Below, piece by piece: positions 33,815-42,843 of a DNA stretch of 64,000 nt. Each line of letters begins with the position of its first letter. The stretch's first letter is position 1. A model generated the notes under the pieces. The model did not search any database, had not been told where the DNA came from, and saw only the letters and a list, made by a program, of their open reading frames with translations. The position numbers were made by a program, and so were the translations under genes. Source of the DNA: Kitasatospora papulosa (GTDB taxonomy: Bacteria; Actinomycetota; Actinomycetes; Streptomycetales; Streptomycetaceae). The stretch is taken from positions 1,210,432 through 1,274,431 of the forward strand of contig NZ_JNYQ01000004.1 of NCBI RefSeq assembly GCF_000717245.1, in the 5' to 3' direction.

Positions 33815-36800
33815 TCAACCCTGCCGGAGCGTCTCCCGCAGCCTCCGCGTGAGCGGCTCGATGCCCGGCCCCGCTTCGGGACAGAGCGTGCCAAGGAGCG
33901 ACAGGTCCTCGACGGCCTCCTCGATCAGGTTCCTCCCGGGACCGAGCGCGATCAGCGCATCGGCCACGGAGGCCGCCGCGCCGTGGTCGAACAGGGCGCA
34001 GTGGAGGACGAGCAGGCCCTGACGGGCGTTCACGGCAGCGTCCCCGGCCCCCGCACCCTCCTCGGTGAAGAGGCGCAGGGCGTCCGCGAAGCGTGCCTCC
34101 GCCGCCGGGGCGTCACCCGCCGCCCGCAGCACCACGCCGTACAGCATCTGGTTCCAGCCGTCCCGCGGATCGATCTCGACGGTCCGGGCACAGTCGGCAA
34201 GGGCGTCCTCGTGCCTGCCCATACACAGGTACGTCCGGGCCCGGGCGCCCAGCACCCAGTCCGAGGTCGGATCGATCTCGATGGCCCGGGTGAAATCGGC
34301 GACCGCGTCCTCGCGACGGCCGAGCTTCTCGTACAGCTCCCCCCGGTTGCCCAAGGCCCAGCCGTACCCGGGTCGCAGTTCGAGGGCGCGGGCGAAGTCG
34401 GCCAGGGCCTCGTCATGGCGGCCCATTCCCGCGTACACCTGCGCGCGGCCCTGAAAGGCCCAGGCGTAGTCGGGCAGGATCTCGACGGCCCGGGAGTAGT
34501 CGGCGACGGCCTCCTCCGGCCGGCCCATGTCCTTCTTGACCCGCGCCCGGCTTCCCAGGGCCCAGGCGTACTCCGGGTCGATCACGACGGCGCGGTCGTA
34601 GTCGGCCAGCGCCTCCTCGTACCGGCCCATCCGCTCGAAGAGCCTGCCACGGCTCCCGACCGCCCACTCGTACAACGGGTCGATCTCCAACGCACGGTCG
34701 TAGTCCGCCAGGGCCTCCTCGTGGCGGCCCATGGCCTCGTACACCTGCGCCCGTCCGGCGTGCGCCCAGGCGTACTGCAGGTCCATCTGCACGGCGCGGT
34801 CGTAGTCGGCCAGCGCCTCCTCGTACCGGCCCATCCGCTCGAAGAGCTGGGCGCGGCTCCCGACCGCCCACTCGTACAACGGGTCGATCTCCAACGCACG
34901 GTCGTAGTCCGCCAGGGCCTCCTCGTGGCGGCCCATGGCCTCGTGCACCCCTGCACGGCTGCCGAACGCCCAGGCGTACCGCCGGTCGATCTCGATGGCA
35001 CGGCCGAAATCGGCGAAGGCCTCGTCGTGACGGCCCAGGTTCCGGTAGGCATCGCCCCGGCTGCCGAACGCCGGGGCGTATCCCGGGTCGATCTCCACCG
35101 CACGGGTGCAGGAGGCGACCGACTCCTCGTAGCGGCCCAGCACCCGGTAGGTCTCCCCCAGCCCCGCGTGGGCGCGGGCGGCGTCCGGCGCGAGGGCGAC
35201 GGCCGCCTCGCAGTCCGCCAGCGCGCTCCGGGCATCACCCACGTGCCGGTACTCCTCGGCCCGGACGGTGTAGGCCAACGCCCTTCCGGATGCGTCGAGT
35301 TCGGACGCGTTCAGCAGCAGGGTCAGCACGACCGCACCCGGCTGCTCCTGCTCCGCCGCGGCCTCCAGCCGTTCCCCCCAGGAGACGAGGGCCGCCGTGT
35401 CGGTGTCGAGCCCCGCGCCCCCGAGGATCTGCGCCCAGCGGCGCAACGTGGCCACGTCGAGCCCGATGGCGTGGGCACTCTCGCGGAGAGCGTCGGCAAG
35501 GGCCGTACGCGGATTCGCACACAGCAGGTGGTACGTCTCGTTCAGCCGGTGCTCCCGCCAGACGGCCTCCTTCCAGAGGTCCTCGGGATCGGTGCCGAGG
35601 TCCGCCTCCACCGCGAGCCGCCGCTGCCGGAACACATCGGCGAGCAGGGTGTGCGCCTGCTGCCAGCGGGCGGGTGACCGGGTCCGCTGCAGACGCAGCA
35701 TCGCGGCCCGTACGACGTCGTGGTAGCGGCAGCGGCCGGCCTGGGGAGAGACGAAGGCCAGGCCGCGCAGCCACGCGTAGCTCCCGGCGGCGGACTCCGG
35801 GACGACCGCACGGTAGATGTCCTCGTCGGTCTGCAGGGGGAGCGCACAGGCCAGGGCGGCCTCGCGCCGCTCCGGATCGGGCTCCCACTTCAGGAACCTC
35901 TCGACCGCCGTCTCGGAGGGGTCGCCCGTGGCCGCGCCGCCTCCCGGATCGCTCCGGGCCAGCATGTCGACGAGCAGCGGAAGCCGTCCGGACAGGCGCA
36001 GCACCAGTTCGATGCTGGGTTCGTCGGTGACCCCGTGGGTGGCGAGCAGCGTCCGGGCCTCCTCCTCGGAGAAGACCTCCAGGGACACCTCGGTGACCTG
36101 CCCCAGCCGATCACCCCAGACCCGGGTGTCCAGGCGCAGTTGTCCGGCCAGCACGATCTGCACGTTGACGGGGAGGCTGCCGTACTCGTCCCCGAAGGTG
36201 ATGGTCCGCAGCCAGGTGTCGAGGACCGGCCCGGTCCTCTCGTACACGTCGAAGAACAGCACCACCCGCTCGCACCGTTCGGCGACCTCGGCCAGGTCGT
36301 CGAGGAAGACGGGGGCGAGACCCGTGAGCGGGTTCATCACCAGCTGCACGTCGTCGTGGCTGCGCAGACGTGTGTTGAGCATCGCCCGTACCCGGTCCGC
36401 GCCCAGTGCCACCTGCTGCGGGTCGACGGCCCCGGTGAACAACGCGGCCCCGGGCACCAGCGCGCCCAGACCGGCCAGGCCCACCTGGGCCGCCACCGTG
36501 CTGGACGGCGACGGGCCGGCTGCCGCCGCTCCCGGCTCTCCCGGGCCGGACTGCGGAGCAGCGACGGCGCTCTCGGCCTGGTGCCTGCGCTGGCGATAGG
36601 TGGTCAGCTGTTTGTCGAACCTCTTGAGAGGGTGCCCCTGCCGGCCGAGCCGGGCACTGACGGCCTCCATCGCCTCCAGCGCGTCGTGCACTTCGTCGTC
36701 CACGTACGCCGTGACGACGGAGGGCTGCTCGCGGGCGGTGGACTCCCACTGCCGCACCAAGGTCGACTTCCCCACACCGCCGTTTCCGCGCACGTGGAAG

Positions 36801-36946
36801 AGGAACGGGAAGTCGCCCTCCTCCGGGTCCCTGGCGAAGGTCTCCCGGAACACCGCCAGCTCCCCGCGACGCCCCACGAACCCCGTGCGTTCGCGCCGTC
36901 GGTTGACTTCCTGACGTGACGGCCGCCGACCGGCCACATGCACCAC
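33815..36946 (-). CDS. STAND-type NTPase with TPR array
   Basis: The 1043-residue protein has an N-terminal P-loop domain (GNGGVGKST at 54-62, Walker B-like VVLFFDVYER), a helical and winged-helix-like middle (about 330-480), and a C-terminal array of about eleven TPRs (about 560-970) of the form MGRHEEALADYDRALEIDP. This is the plan of signal-transduction ATPases that oligomerise on sensing a ligand, including regulators and antiviral proteins. No effector domain is recognised at the N-terminus. Two TPR pairs are nearly identical at DNA level, showing recent duplication. It stands alone, with no obvious operon partner. Confidence 0.85.
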   Translation of the reverse strand: MVHVAGRRPSRQEVNRRRERTGFVGRRGELAVFRETFARDPEEGDFPFLFHVRGNGGVGKSTLVRQWESTAREQPSVVTAYVDDEVHDALEAMEAVSARLGRQGHPLKRFDKQLTTYRQRRHQAESAVAAPQSGPGEPGAAAAGPSPSSTVAAQVGLAGLGALVPGAALFTGAVDPQQVALGADRVRAMLNTRLRSHDDVQLVMNPLTGLAPVFLDDLAEVAERCERVVLFFDVYERTGPVLDTWLRTITFGDEYGSLPVNVQIVLAGQLRLDTRVWGDRLGQVTEVSLEVFSEEEARTLLATHGVTDEPSIELVLRLSGRLPLLVDMLARSDPGGGAATGDPSETAVERFLKWEPDPERREAALACALPLQTDEDIYRAVVPESAAGSYAWLRGLAFVSPQAGRCRYHDVVRAAMLRLQRTRSPARWQQAHTLLADVFRQRRLAVEADLGTDPEDLWKEAVWREHRLNETYHLLCANPRTALADALRESAHAIGLDVATLRRWAQILGGAGLDTDTAALVSWGERLEAAAEQEQPGAVVLTLLLNASELDASGRALAYTVRAEEYRHVGDARSALADCEAAVALAPDAARAHAGLGETYRVLGRYEESVASCTRAVEIDPGYAPAFGSRGDAYRNLGRHDEAFADFGRAIEIDRRYAWAFGSRAGVHEAMGRHEEALADYDRALEIDPLYEWAVGSRAQLFERMGRYEEALADYDRAVQMDLQYAWAHAGRAQVYEAMGRHEEALADYDRALEIDPLYEWAVGSRGRLFERMGRYEEALADYDRAVVIDPEYAWALGSRARVKKDMGRPEEAVADYSRAVEILPDYAWAFQGRAQVYAGMGRHDEALADFARALELRPGYGWALGNRGELYEKLGRREDAVADFTRAIEIDPTSDWVLGARARTYLCMGRHEDALADCARTVEIDPRDGWNQMLYGVVLRAAGDAPAAEARFADALRLFTEEGAGAGDAAVNARQGLLVLHCALFDHGAAASVADALIALGPGRNLIEEAVEDLSLLGTLCPEAGPGIEPLTRRLRETLRQG
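34590..34944 (-). repeat. 204-bp tandem duplication of a TPR pair
   Basis: Bases from 34590 to about 34740 recur almost identically from 34794 to about 34944, offset by exactly 204 bp (68 codons, two 34-residue TPRs). Confidence 0.9.
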
Positions 36947-37029
36947 CCCCGCGGTCCCCGCACATGATGCCCCGTCACCGGAGGGCCGATGACGGATCGA
37001 AAGAAATCAGCCATTTATCGGAACATGCG

Positions 37030-37059
37030 TGAGGGGGTGCCCCACGGGACACCCCCTCA
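37030..37059 (-). terminator. Terminator of the PAP2 phosphatase gene
   Basis: TGAGGGGGTG and its complement form a 10-bp stem, extended by an inner CC/GG pair, about 20 bp past the stop. Confidence 0.85.
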
Positions 37060-37077
37060 GCCGGCGAACGGATCCTT

Positions 37078-37806
37078 CTACGCGGCGAGGTCCTTCTCGT
37101 CGGGCGCGCCGCGGCCGGAACCCCGGCTCGGCTCGGGAATCCCGCGCGACTCGCCCCGGCCCTCGGCGACCGCGGACGCGCCGCCCGCGCGGACGAGCCA
37201 ACCGGTGGCCCGGGTACGGGCCACGGCGCCCACCAGAGGGGTCAGCAGCATCATCGCGAGCGGAGCGAGCAACAGCGCCACGGCCGTGCCGAGGGCAAGG
37301 CCGCCGATCACGTCGGTCGGATAGTGCACGCCCATGTAGACGCGGCAGAAGCCCTCGACGAGAGCCAGCCCGATGGCCACCAGGCCGAACTTCCGGTTGG
37401 CCACGAAGAGCCCCACCGCGATGGCCATCGCCATCGTCGCGTGGTCACTCACGAAGGAGAAGTCCGTCTTGCCCTGCACCAGGACCTCGAGCCCCTCGTG
37501 GTCGAGGAACGGGCGCGGCCTCTCCACGAAGCCGCGGATCGGGATGTTGATGAGCAACGCGATCCCGGCGGCGAGAGGCGCCCACACCAGCCCGGCGACC
37601 GCCGTCACCGAGTCCTCGGTCGTCCCGCGTCGGCGCACGCTCCACCAGCACCACAGGACCGCCAGGACCATGGCGAGCATGATCCCGAACTCACCGACGA
37701 ACTCCATGACCCGGTCGAACCAGGTAGGAGCGGCCTTCGCCAGCCCGTTGATGTCGTAGAGCAGGCTGACATCGGGGTTCGACCCATCGAGTGCGAGTCC
37801 AGCCAT
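37078..37806 (-). CDS. PAP2-family phosphatase (undecaprenyl-diphosphatase-like)
   Basis: The 242-residue protein has about six membrane helices and the three PAP2 motifs: RGFVERPRP, FVSDHATM (SDH in place of SGH, as in BcrC-type enzymes) and CRVYMGVHYPTDV. It should dephosphorylate a lipid diphosphate at the outer membrane face, possibly recycling undecaprenyl diphosphate. The C-terminal 45 residues are a disordered polar tail. ATG 37806 was chosen over 37845 because an AAGGGG ribosome site precedes it. Confidence 0.87.
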   Translation of the reverse strand: MAGLALDGSNPDVSLLYDINGLAKAAPTWFDRVMEFVGEFGIMLAMVLAVLWCWWSVRRRGTTEDSVTAVAGLVWAPLAAGIALLINIPIRGFVERPRPFLDHEGLEVLVQGKTDFSFVSDHATMAMAIAVGLFVANRKFGLVAIGLALVEGFCRVYMGVHYPTDVIGGLALGTAVALLLAPLAMMLLTPLVGAVARTRATGWLVRAGGASAVAEGRGESRGIPEPSRGSGRGAPDEKDLAA

Positions 37807-38107
37807 CTGCCGCGGCCCCTTGCCTTGTCTTCTGCTGCGACGCACATGGGTGTGCGTCGCCCTGGTCTGACCCCCGTGGTCGGTGCGGATTCAGTGCCGC
37901 GTCACGCCATCATGCCGTCACGCCCGACCGGTCCGGGCAGTCACGCATGGTCACGTGCGCATGCTGTCCCGGTCCAGGGAACGACCTGTCAGGGACGGAC
38001 GTTCCGTTCTCCACCGAATGATCACCATGACGTTATCGAAGAGTGACTCATCGTCGCAGCTCAGGGCCCAGGCTTCACGGAGAGTTCCGGCCACGGACGG
38101 CCGGCCG
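37807..38107. other. Intergenic region with a hairpin
   Basis: This 301-bp stretch between two minus-strand genes contains one perfect 10-bp hairpin (GCGACGCACA-TGGG-complement, 37837-37860) about 30 bp before the PAP2 start, which could be an operator or a 5'-leader structure. I see no convincing gene or other signal in it. Confidence 0.6.
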
Positions 38108-39145
38108 TCAGCTCTCCGGGAGCGCGGTCGGAAGCGCCGCGGCACCGTCCTTCGTCACCCTGGTGGCACCGAAGTAGTCCGGGGTGTCGATCTTGTCGAA
38201 CCGGATCACCGCACCGGTGTACGGAGCGTTGATCATGTACCCCCCTCCGACGTAGAGCCCCACGTGCCGGATGGCCCGTGAGTTGTTGAGGTCGTCCGAG
38301 AAGAACACCAGGTCGCCGGGGAGGAGCTCGTCCCGGGAAGGGTGCGGTCCCGCGTTGTACTGGTCGTTGGCCACCCGGGGCAGCTCGATGTCGACCGTGC
38401 GGTACGCGGCCTGCGTCAGCCCGGAACAGTCGAACCTGCCCCCCTGGTCCGCCGTGCCGTTCCCACCCCAGAGATAGGGCGTACCCAGCTTCTTCTGCGC
38501 GAAGTAGATCGCCCCCGCCGCCTGCTGCGAGGGCTGCACCCTGCCGATCGGCTTGGCGAAGCTCTTCTCCAGGGAACGGATGATCTTGACGTAGTTCTGC
38601 GTCTCGCTGATGGCGGGCACCCCGCCCGACTGGATCACCCGGTAGGCGCCCGCGTTGTACGCGGCGAGCATGTTGTCGGTCGGGTCGCCCGGCACCTTCT
38701 TGACGTAACCGGCGAGTTCGCAGTCGTAGGAGGCGGCGGACGGGATCGCGTCCGCCGGATCCCAGACGTCACGGTCCCCGTCGTTGTCCCCGTCGACCCC
38801 GTGCGAGGCCCAGGTACCGGGGATGAACTGCGCGATGCCCTGCGCGGCGGCGTGGCTCTGGGCGCGCGGGTTCCAGCCGCTCTCCTGGTACAACTGTGCG
38901 GCCAGAAGAGCCGGGTTGATGGCGGGGCAGAGGTTGCCCCACTTCTCCACGAGCGGCTGGTACCGCGCGGGCACCGCCCCCTTGGCCAGCCCGACGGCCC
39001 CGCTCGCCCCGGCGATCCCGGCGGCGGCGGAGTACGTCCCGACGACGAGCAGGGCGATGAAGCACAGGCCCAGCCCGATCCCACCGCCGACGAACACCCA
39101 GTATTTCCGCACACCCCAACCATCCCCCATTCGGGCGCGCTTCAC
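38108..39145 (-). CDS. Lytic transglycosylase fused to NlpC/P60 endopeptidase
   Basis: The 345-residue protein has a membrane anchor (about 15-37), a transglycosylase domain (about 60-195; catalytic Glu88 in YQESGWNP, then GIAQFIPGTW) and an NlpC/P60 domain (about 205-330; Cys240 in FDCSGL, His294). It should cut glycan strands and stem peptides outside the membrane. It resembles the VirB1/TraG-like cell-wall hydrolases of Gram-positive conjugation systems. In S. coelicolor, as I recall, it sits next to the cmd cluster; here 13 kb of other genes intervene. The start could be GTG 39145 or ATG 39130. Confidence 0.9.
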   Translation of the reverse strand: MKRARMGDGWGVRKYWVFVGGGIGLGLCFIALLVVGTYSAAAGIAGASGAVGLAKGAVPARYQPLVEKWGNLCPAINPALLAAQLYQESGWNPRAQSHAAAQGIAQFIPGTWASHGVDGDNDGDRDVWDPADAIPSAASYDCELAGYVKKVPGDPTDNMLAAYNAGAYRVIQSGGVPAISETQNYVKIIRSLEKSFAKPIGRVQPSQQAAGAIYFAQKKLGTPYLWGGNGTADQGGRFDCSGLTQAAYRTVDIELPRVANDQYNAGPHPSRDELLPGDLVFFSDDLNNSRAIRHVGLYVGGGYMINAPYTGAVIRFDKIDTPDYFGATRVTKDGAAALPTALPES

Positions 39146-39212
39146 CGCACGATTCGCTGGTGTGTACGGGTGGACGGGTGCATGAGGGGGCGTCAGGGGC
39201 GGCTGCGAAGGG

Positions 39213-39752
39213 TCAGGGGGCGCCGGCGGACCAGAAGGGGGAGCGGATGTTGGGGCGGGGGATGTGCTCCATGCCCTCGTAGGTGGGCGCGGTGGCCTGG
39301 GTGGTGGATTCGGCTACTTCGGACTCCTCGACACAGGGGGTGTCTGCGCGCAAGAACGCCTGCCCTTCACCACCGAACCGAAGGCTGACGGTGTACCCGT
39401 CCGTACTCCGCGCGTAGATCGCCGGGAAATCCACGTCGTTGTTCGTAGCCTCGACCTTGTACCCCGCCTTCCGCAGAGATCTGTCCACGACGCCGAGGAA
39501 ACTCCCTCGACGCTCCGCCGAAATCACAGTCATGACTGTTCGCCGACGCGACACTTCACAACTTCCCGTAGTGGTTGGTCCATGAGTCCACCTCACTTGC
39601 GGCTGAATCGACAGCAAGACATCATCAAGCATTCGATCTGACGCTTCGGCAGCTTCTTGCATATCCATGCCACTTTTCCCCTCATCCGCGCAGCCCACTA
39701 AAGCCCCACAGGCCACAAGAAATGTCAGCATCAAAAACCGCGACAGCCTCAC
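39213..39752 (-). CDS. Lipoprotein, putative partner or immunity protein
   Basis: The 179-residue protein has a lipoprotein signal ending LVGC (Cys21). The body has two further cysteines (SCEVSRRR and DTPCVEE) and no family I recognise. The GTG start overlaps the hydrolase stop as GTGA, so it is translated with it. GC is low for this genome: bases 39601-39660 contain 31 G or C in 60. It shares that low GC with the catalytic half of the hydrolase gene, so the two probably arrived as one cassette. An immunity or surface-retention role is inference. Confidence 0.7.
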   Translation of the reverse strand: MRLSRFLMLTFLVACGALVGCADEGKSGMDMQEAAEASDRMLDDVLLSIQPQVRWTHGPTTTGSCEVSRRRTVMTVISAERRGSFLGVVDRSLRKAGYKVEATNNDVDFPAIYARSTDGYTVSLRFGGEGQAFLRADTPCVEESEVAESTTQATAPTYEGMEHIPRPNIRSPFWSAGAP

Positions 39753-41539
39753 CGCAGCCCCTCCAACTTGATTTTTCCGGCCTTGCCAGCTGCAATTAGA
39801 GCAATGCTGTCCGACGACACGGAATCGGCTCGACTCCGATCAAAATAGAGCGAGTGGGCATCGAACCCGCCAGCGATCACCGAAGGGCCTGCATCTGTTT
39901 GAAATCGCTTCGCCCCGAACGCCTCGCTCGCAGGATCCTTGCCAAACCAGAGGTTGTCGCCGCCGCGATCCATAAGGCCTCCCACGATGTACCCAACCGG
40001 CCCCCCAGCAGCACCCATGTTCCCCTGCAGCTTGGACGGGACCTTGGTCACCAAATCATTTTCGGCTGCACCAACAAATACGTGACTCTTTCCAACCTGC
40101 AAGTCCTCAGCACGATCAACTCCCACGCCCGGACTCCCTACGAGAACAATGTCATCTACACCTGGAATTCCGTCACCATGCTGAGTCGCCGCACCTACTG
40201 TCCGCGAGCCGTACGAATGTCCAACAGCAACCATGTGCGGGTCATCATTATTGTTCGTAGCGGCCAGGCCACCCATGAAGCTATTTAGGGATCGACCGCC
40301 AGCCTCGGCTCTTTCATTCCCCATGACTGCCAAGCTATCCCTGCCATCCACCAATTGCGGCGCGTCGTAACCAAGCCAGGCAACCATCGCACTCGATGGG
40401 TCGATTTCTCGGGTCGCAATCGCCGTGTCCCGGGCCCGCTTCAGGTCATTCTTCGCGAAGTCCTCATCCAGCGACGTATTCAGCCCCGGAACATACGCAG
40501 CCACGTTCTTAGACGTATCCGGGTTTCCGTACGAGACGATCGCTCGCCCATTGCCCTCGTCGCTCACGCCCAGGAGGAACATCGGCGGCTCCCCCGGCTT
40601 GGCCGCCGCCCCCAACTGCCGGTCGATCTCCCGCATTCCCGCGAGCTGCGTCATCGACTTCTCGTCGTCACGGCCCTCCAGCTTGCCGATCAGCAGTTGC
40701 AGGTTGTCCCGGTTCGCCGCGTCGCGGACCAGGGCGGGGATTCCGTCCAGGTTTCCGATCTGGTCCGGGTACACCGCGAGGTATTCCTCCCGCTGCTCCT
40801 GGGTCAGCCCCGCCCACCAGTCGCGCCGCGCCTCCGGAGACGCGTCGTGCGGGATGGCGTCCTTCAGGTACGCCCCCGCCGCGTCCCGTACCTCCGCCGC
40901 GTCGCCTGCCGCGTCCTTCCAGGTGGAGGCCGGGACCTTCAGGCCCTCCTCCGCCTTCAGGCGGCGCAGGATTCCCGCGTACCGCCAGTCGATCTCGGCA
41001 GCCGCGCGCACCGCCCCGCACACCCGGTCCGCGATGTCCTGCGCCTTGGCCGCGTGGGGGTTCGGCGCGATCAGGCCCGAAGGCGGCATCAGCCCCGAAG
41101 TCCCGCTCGACGACGCGGTGCCGCCCCGCAGCGGCGCGCCGTCGACAAGTCCCTCGCCTCCCGCCGGATACGTGACCGACCCGTTCGCGTGCACCGTGAA
41201 CTTCAGCGCAGCCGCGTCCTCCAGCGCCTCCGTCAGTGCCCGCTGCTGGGTCCTCATCTCATGGGCCAGGGAGTTCAACGTCGTACGGAGCAGCCCGCAC
41301 TCCGTGTACACGTACTGGAAGTTGCGCCCCAGCTGCCGCAGTCGGGCAACCGCCGCCTGCGCCGCCTCGCCCTCCTGCGTGTCCCGGAGCCCGGTGAGCA
41401 GTTGCTGCTCGATGCGGTCCCGCGCCGCGTCGGCCCGGTTGCTCGACTTGCCCCACCCGTCGGCGGCACCCTCCAACTCGGCGCACTTCACGTCGCGTAA
41501 CTGCGCCCAGGTCAACGTAGGCGTCGGCATGGGCGTCAC
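39749..41539 (-). CDS. WXG-operon alpha/beta hydrolase (DUF1023) with mosaic C-terminal domain
   Basis: The 596-residue protein has a helical N-terminal half (about 1-130, WXG/ESX-substrate-like coiled helices), a linker, and a C-terminal DUF1023 hydrolase (about 330-596) with nucleophile elbow GHSYGS. The GTG at 41539 overlaps the upstream stop as GTGA. Base composition shifts sharply at the domain boundary: bases 40921-40980 have 43 of 60 G or C, but 40141-40200 only 32 of 60. The catalytic domain thus looks exchanged. It has no classical signal peptide, so export would need the ESX-type route. The role may be a secreted lipase or esterase effector. Confidence 0.78.
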   Translation of the reverse strand: MTPMPTPTLTWAQLRDVKCAELEGAADGWGKSSNRADAARDRIEQQLLTGLRDTQEGEAAQAAVARLRQLGRNFQYVYTECGLLRTTLNSLAHEMRTQQRALTEALEDAAALKFTVHANGSVTYPAGGEGLVDGAPLRGGTASSSGTSGLMPPSGLIAPNPHAAKAQDIADRVCGAVRAAAEIDWRYAGILRRLKAEEGLKVPASTWKDAAGDAAEVRDAAGAYLKDAIPHDASPEARRDWWAGLTQEQREEYLAVYPDQIGNLDGIPALVRDAANRDNLQLLIGKLEGRDDEKSMTQLAGMREIDRQLGAAAKPGEPPMFLLGVSDEGNGRAIVSYGNPDTSKNVAAYVPGLNTSLDEDFAKNDLKRARDTAIATREIDPSSAMVAWLGYDAPQLVDGRDSLAVMGNERAEAGGRSLNSFMGGLAATNNNDDPHMVAVGHSYGSRTVGAATQHGDGIPGVDDIVLVGSPGVGVDRAEDLQVGKSHVFVGAAENDLVTKVPSKLQGNMGAAGGPVGYIVGGLMDRGGDNLWFGKDPASEAFGAKRFQTDAGPSVIAGGFDAHSLYFDRSRADSVSSDSIALIAAGKAGKIKLEGLR

Positions 41540-41916
41540 CGCTCGTCCTCCCCGCACACCCGCACCGAGGTGAAGGAGGACCTGACAGCCTCGTTCGTGC
41601 CGCCCTGGATACGCGCGGCCTCCCGCAGCTTGTCCGCCAGGCTTCCGCACTCCCCCTGCGCCGCCTGGATGCGCCGCTCCCAGGACTCCCGTACAGCCGC
41701 CAGCTCCGCGAGGGCGGTCAACCGGCCCGCACCCGACATGAGCCCCTGGTGGGCCAGGCCCAACTCCTGCTGCACCGGGGCCATATGCGCGCGGAGCTCG
41801 TCCGCTCCGCCGGCGGCACGCAGCCACGGTCCGTCGCCGTGTTCCAGCCTCCGCCCGCAGTGGTCCCCGCCCGACGGCGGCACCGTCCCGTCACCCAGCC
41901 CGTGCACGACAGTCAT
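41536..41916 (-). CDS. WXG100-like helical protein
   Basis: The 126-residue protein is mostly two long helices around a central turn (LAAVRESWERRIQAAQGECG), with a Trp near the middle where WXG100 proteins have WxG. The first 35 residues are Gly-rich and variable. Small proteins of this type often form a complex with a larger substrate encoded next, as here, where the stop overlaps the hydrolase start. The family assignment is tentative because the Gly of the motif is replaced. Confidence 0.6.
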   Translation of the reverse strand: MTVVHGLGDGTVPPSGGDHCGRRLEHGDGPWLRAAGGADELRAHMAPVQQELGLAHQGLMSGAGRLTALAELAAVRESWERRIQAAQGECGSLADKLREAARIQGGTNEAVRSSFTSVRVCGEDER

Positions 41917-42122
41917 GCCCGCTCACCCCGTTCCTCGGTCACGGAGCGGCACTGTCCCAGAGGCCGTACACCCGACACGCCGGGCGTACCGGCGGCGAGC
42001 GCCGGACCCCTGGGCCCTGCAAGGAACAGCCGGTTAGGAGATCACCCGAACGCGCGAACCGGAACCAACGGAAGGCGGACGCCGTCCACCCCGACATCCA
42101 CCGGACCAGCCGAAAGGACCTC

Positions 42123-42755
42123 ATGACCACGGCCAGGACTTCGACCCGCTTCCTCTATGTCGCCCGGCACGCCGAGGCATCCCCGGACGAGACCGAGCTG
42201 ACGGAGCGGGGCCGCCGCCAGGCGACCCTCCTCGGTGAGCGCCTCCGGGGCACACCGCTCGCCGCCGTCCACCACGGCCCGCTTCCCCGGGCCGCGCAGA
42301 CCGCCCGCCTCGTCCACGATCAACTGGCGCAGGACATACCCCTCCACGTCGCGCAGGAGGCCGGGGACTACGTCCCGTACGTCCCGAGCCACCAGGAGCT
42401 TCCCGCGGATTCGGCCGACCGGTTCCTCGGCTTCCTGGAGCAGTTCCCGGAGGACGAACGGAGCCGGGGCCCGGAACTGGCGGACGCCGCACTGGCACGG
42501 TTCACCGGCGTGGCCCCCGGCGACGAGCCCCGTCACGAACTGGTGGTGACCCACGCCTTTCTGGCCGCCTGGTTCGTACGCGACGCCCTCGACGCGCCCG
42601 CCTGGCGCTGGCTGGGCCTCAACCACGCCAACGCCGCGCTGACCGTCGTCCGGTACACCCCCGGCCGGCCGGCGGCCCTGCTCATGGTCAACGACATGGG
42701 GCACCTCCCGGCGGAGCTCCGGTGGACCGGCTTCCCGCCCGAACTGCGCGTCTGA
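42123..42755 (+). CDS. Histidine phosphatase (phosphoglycerate mutase-like)
   Basis: The 210-residue protein begins with the RHAEA motif (FLYVARHAEASPDE), continues with ELTERGRRQATLLGERL, and has the second catalytic His in VVTHAFLAAWFV. It uses a phospho-His intermediate to hydrolyse small phosphate esters; the substrate is unknown. It is cytoplasmic. It diverges from the WXG-like operon over 206 bp in which I find no clear box. Confidence 0.87.
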   Translation: MTTARTSTRFLYVARHAEASPDETELTERGRRQATLLGERLRGTPLAAVHHGPLPRAAQTARLVHDQLAQDIPLHVAQEAGDYVPYVPSHQELPADSADRFLGFLEQFPEDERSRGPELADAALARFTGVAPGDEPRHELVVTHAFLAAWFVRDALDAPAWRWLGLNHANAALTVVRYTPGRPAALLMVNDMGHLPAELRWTGFPPELRV

Positions 42756-42843
42756 GGCGGTCCGGCGGATAGTTCCCCCGGACGGATGGTTTACGAGGCG
42801 CCCTCCACGCGGCCCCGGGTCGCGCGTGCCGCACTTCGTGATC

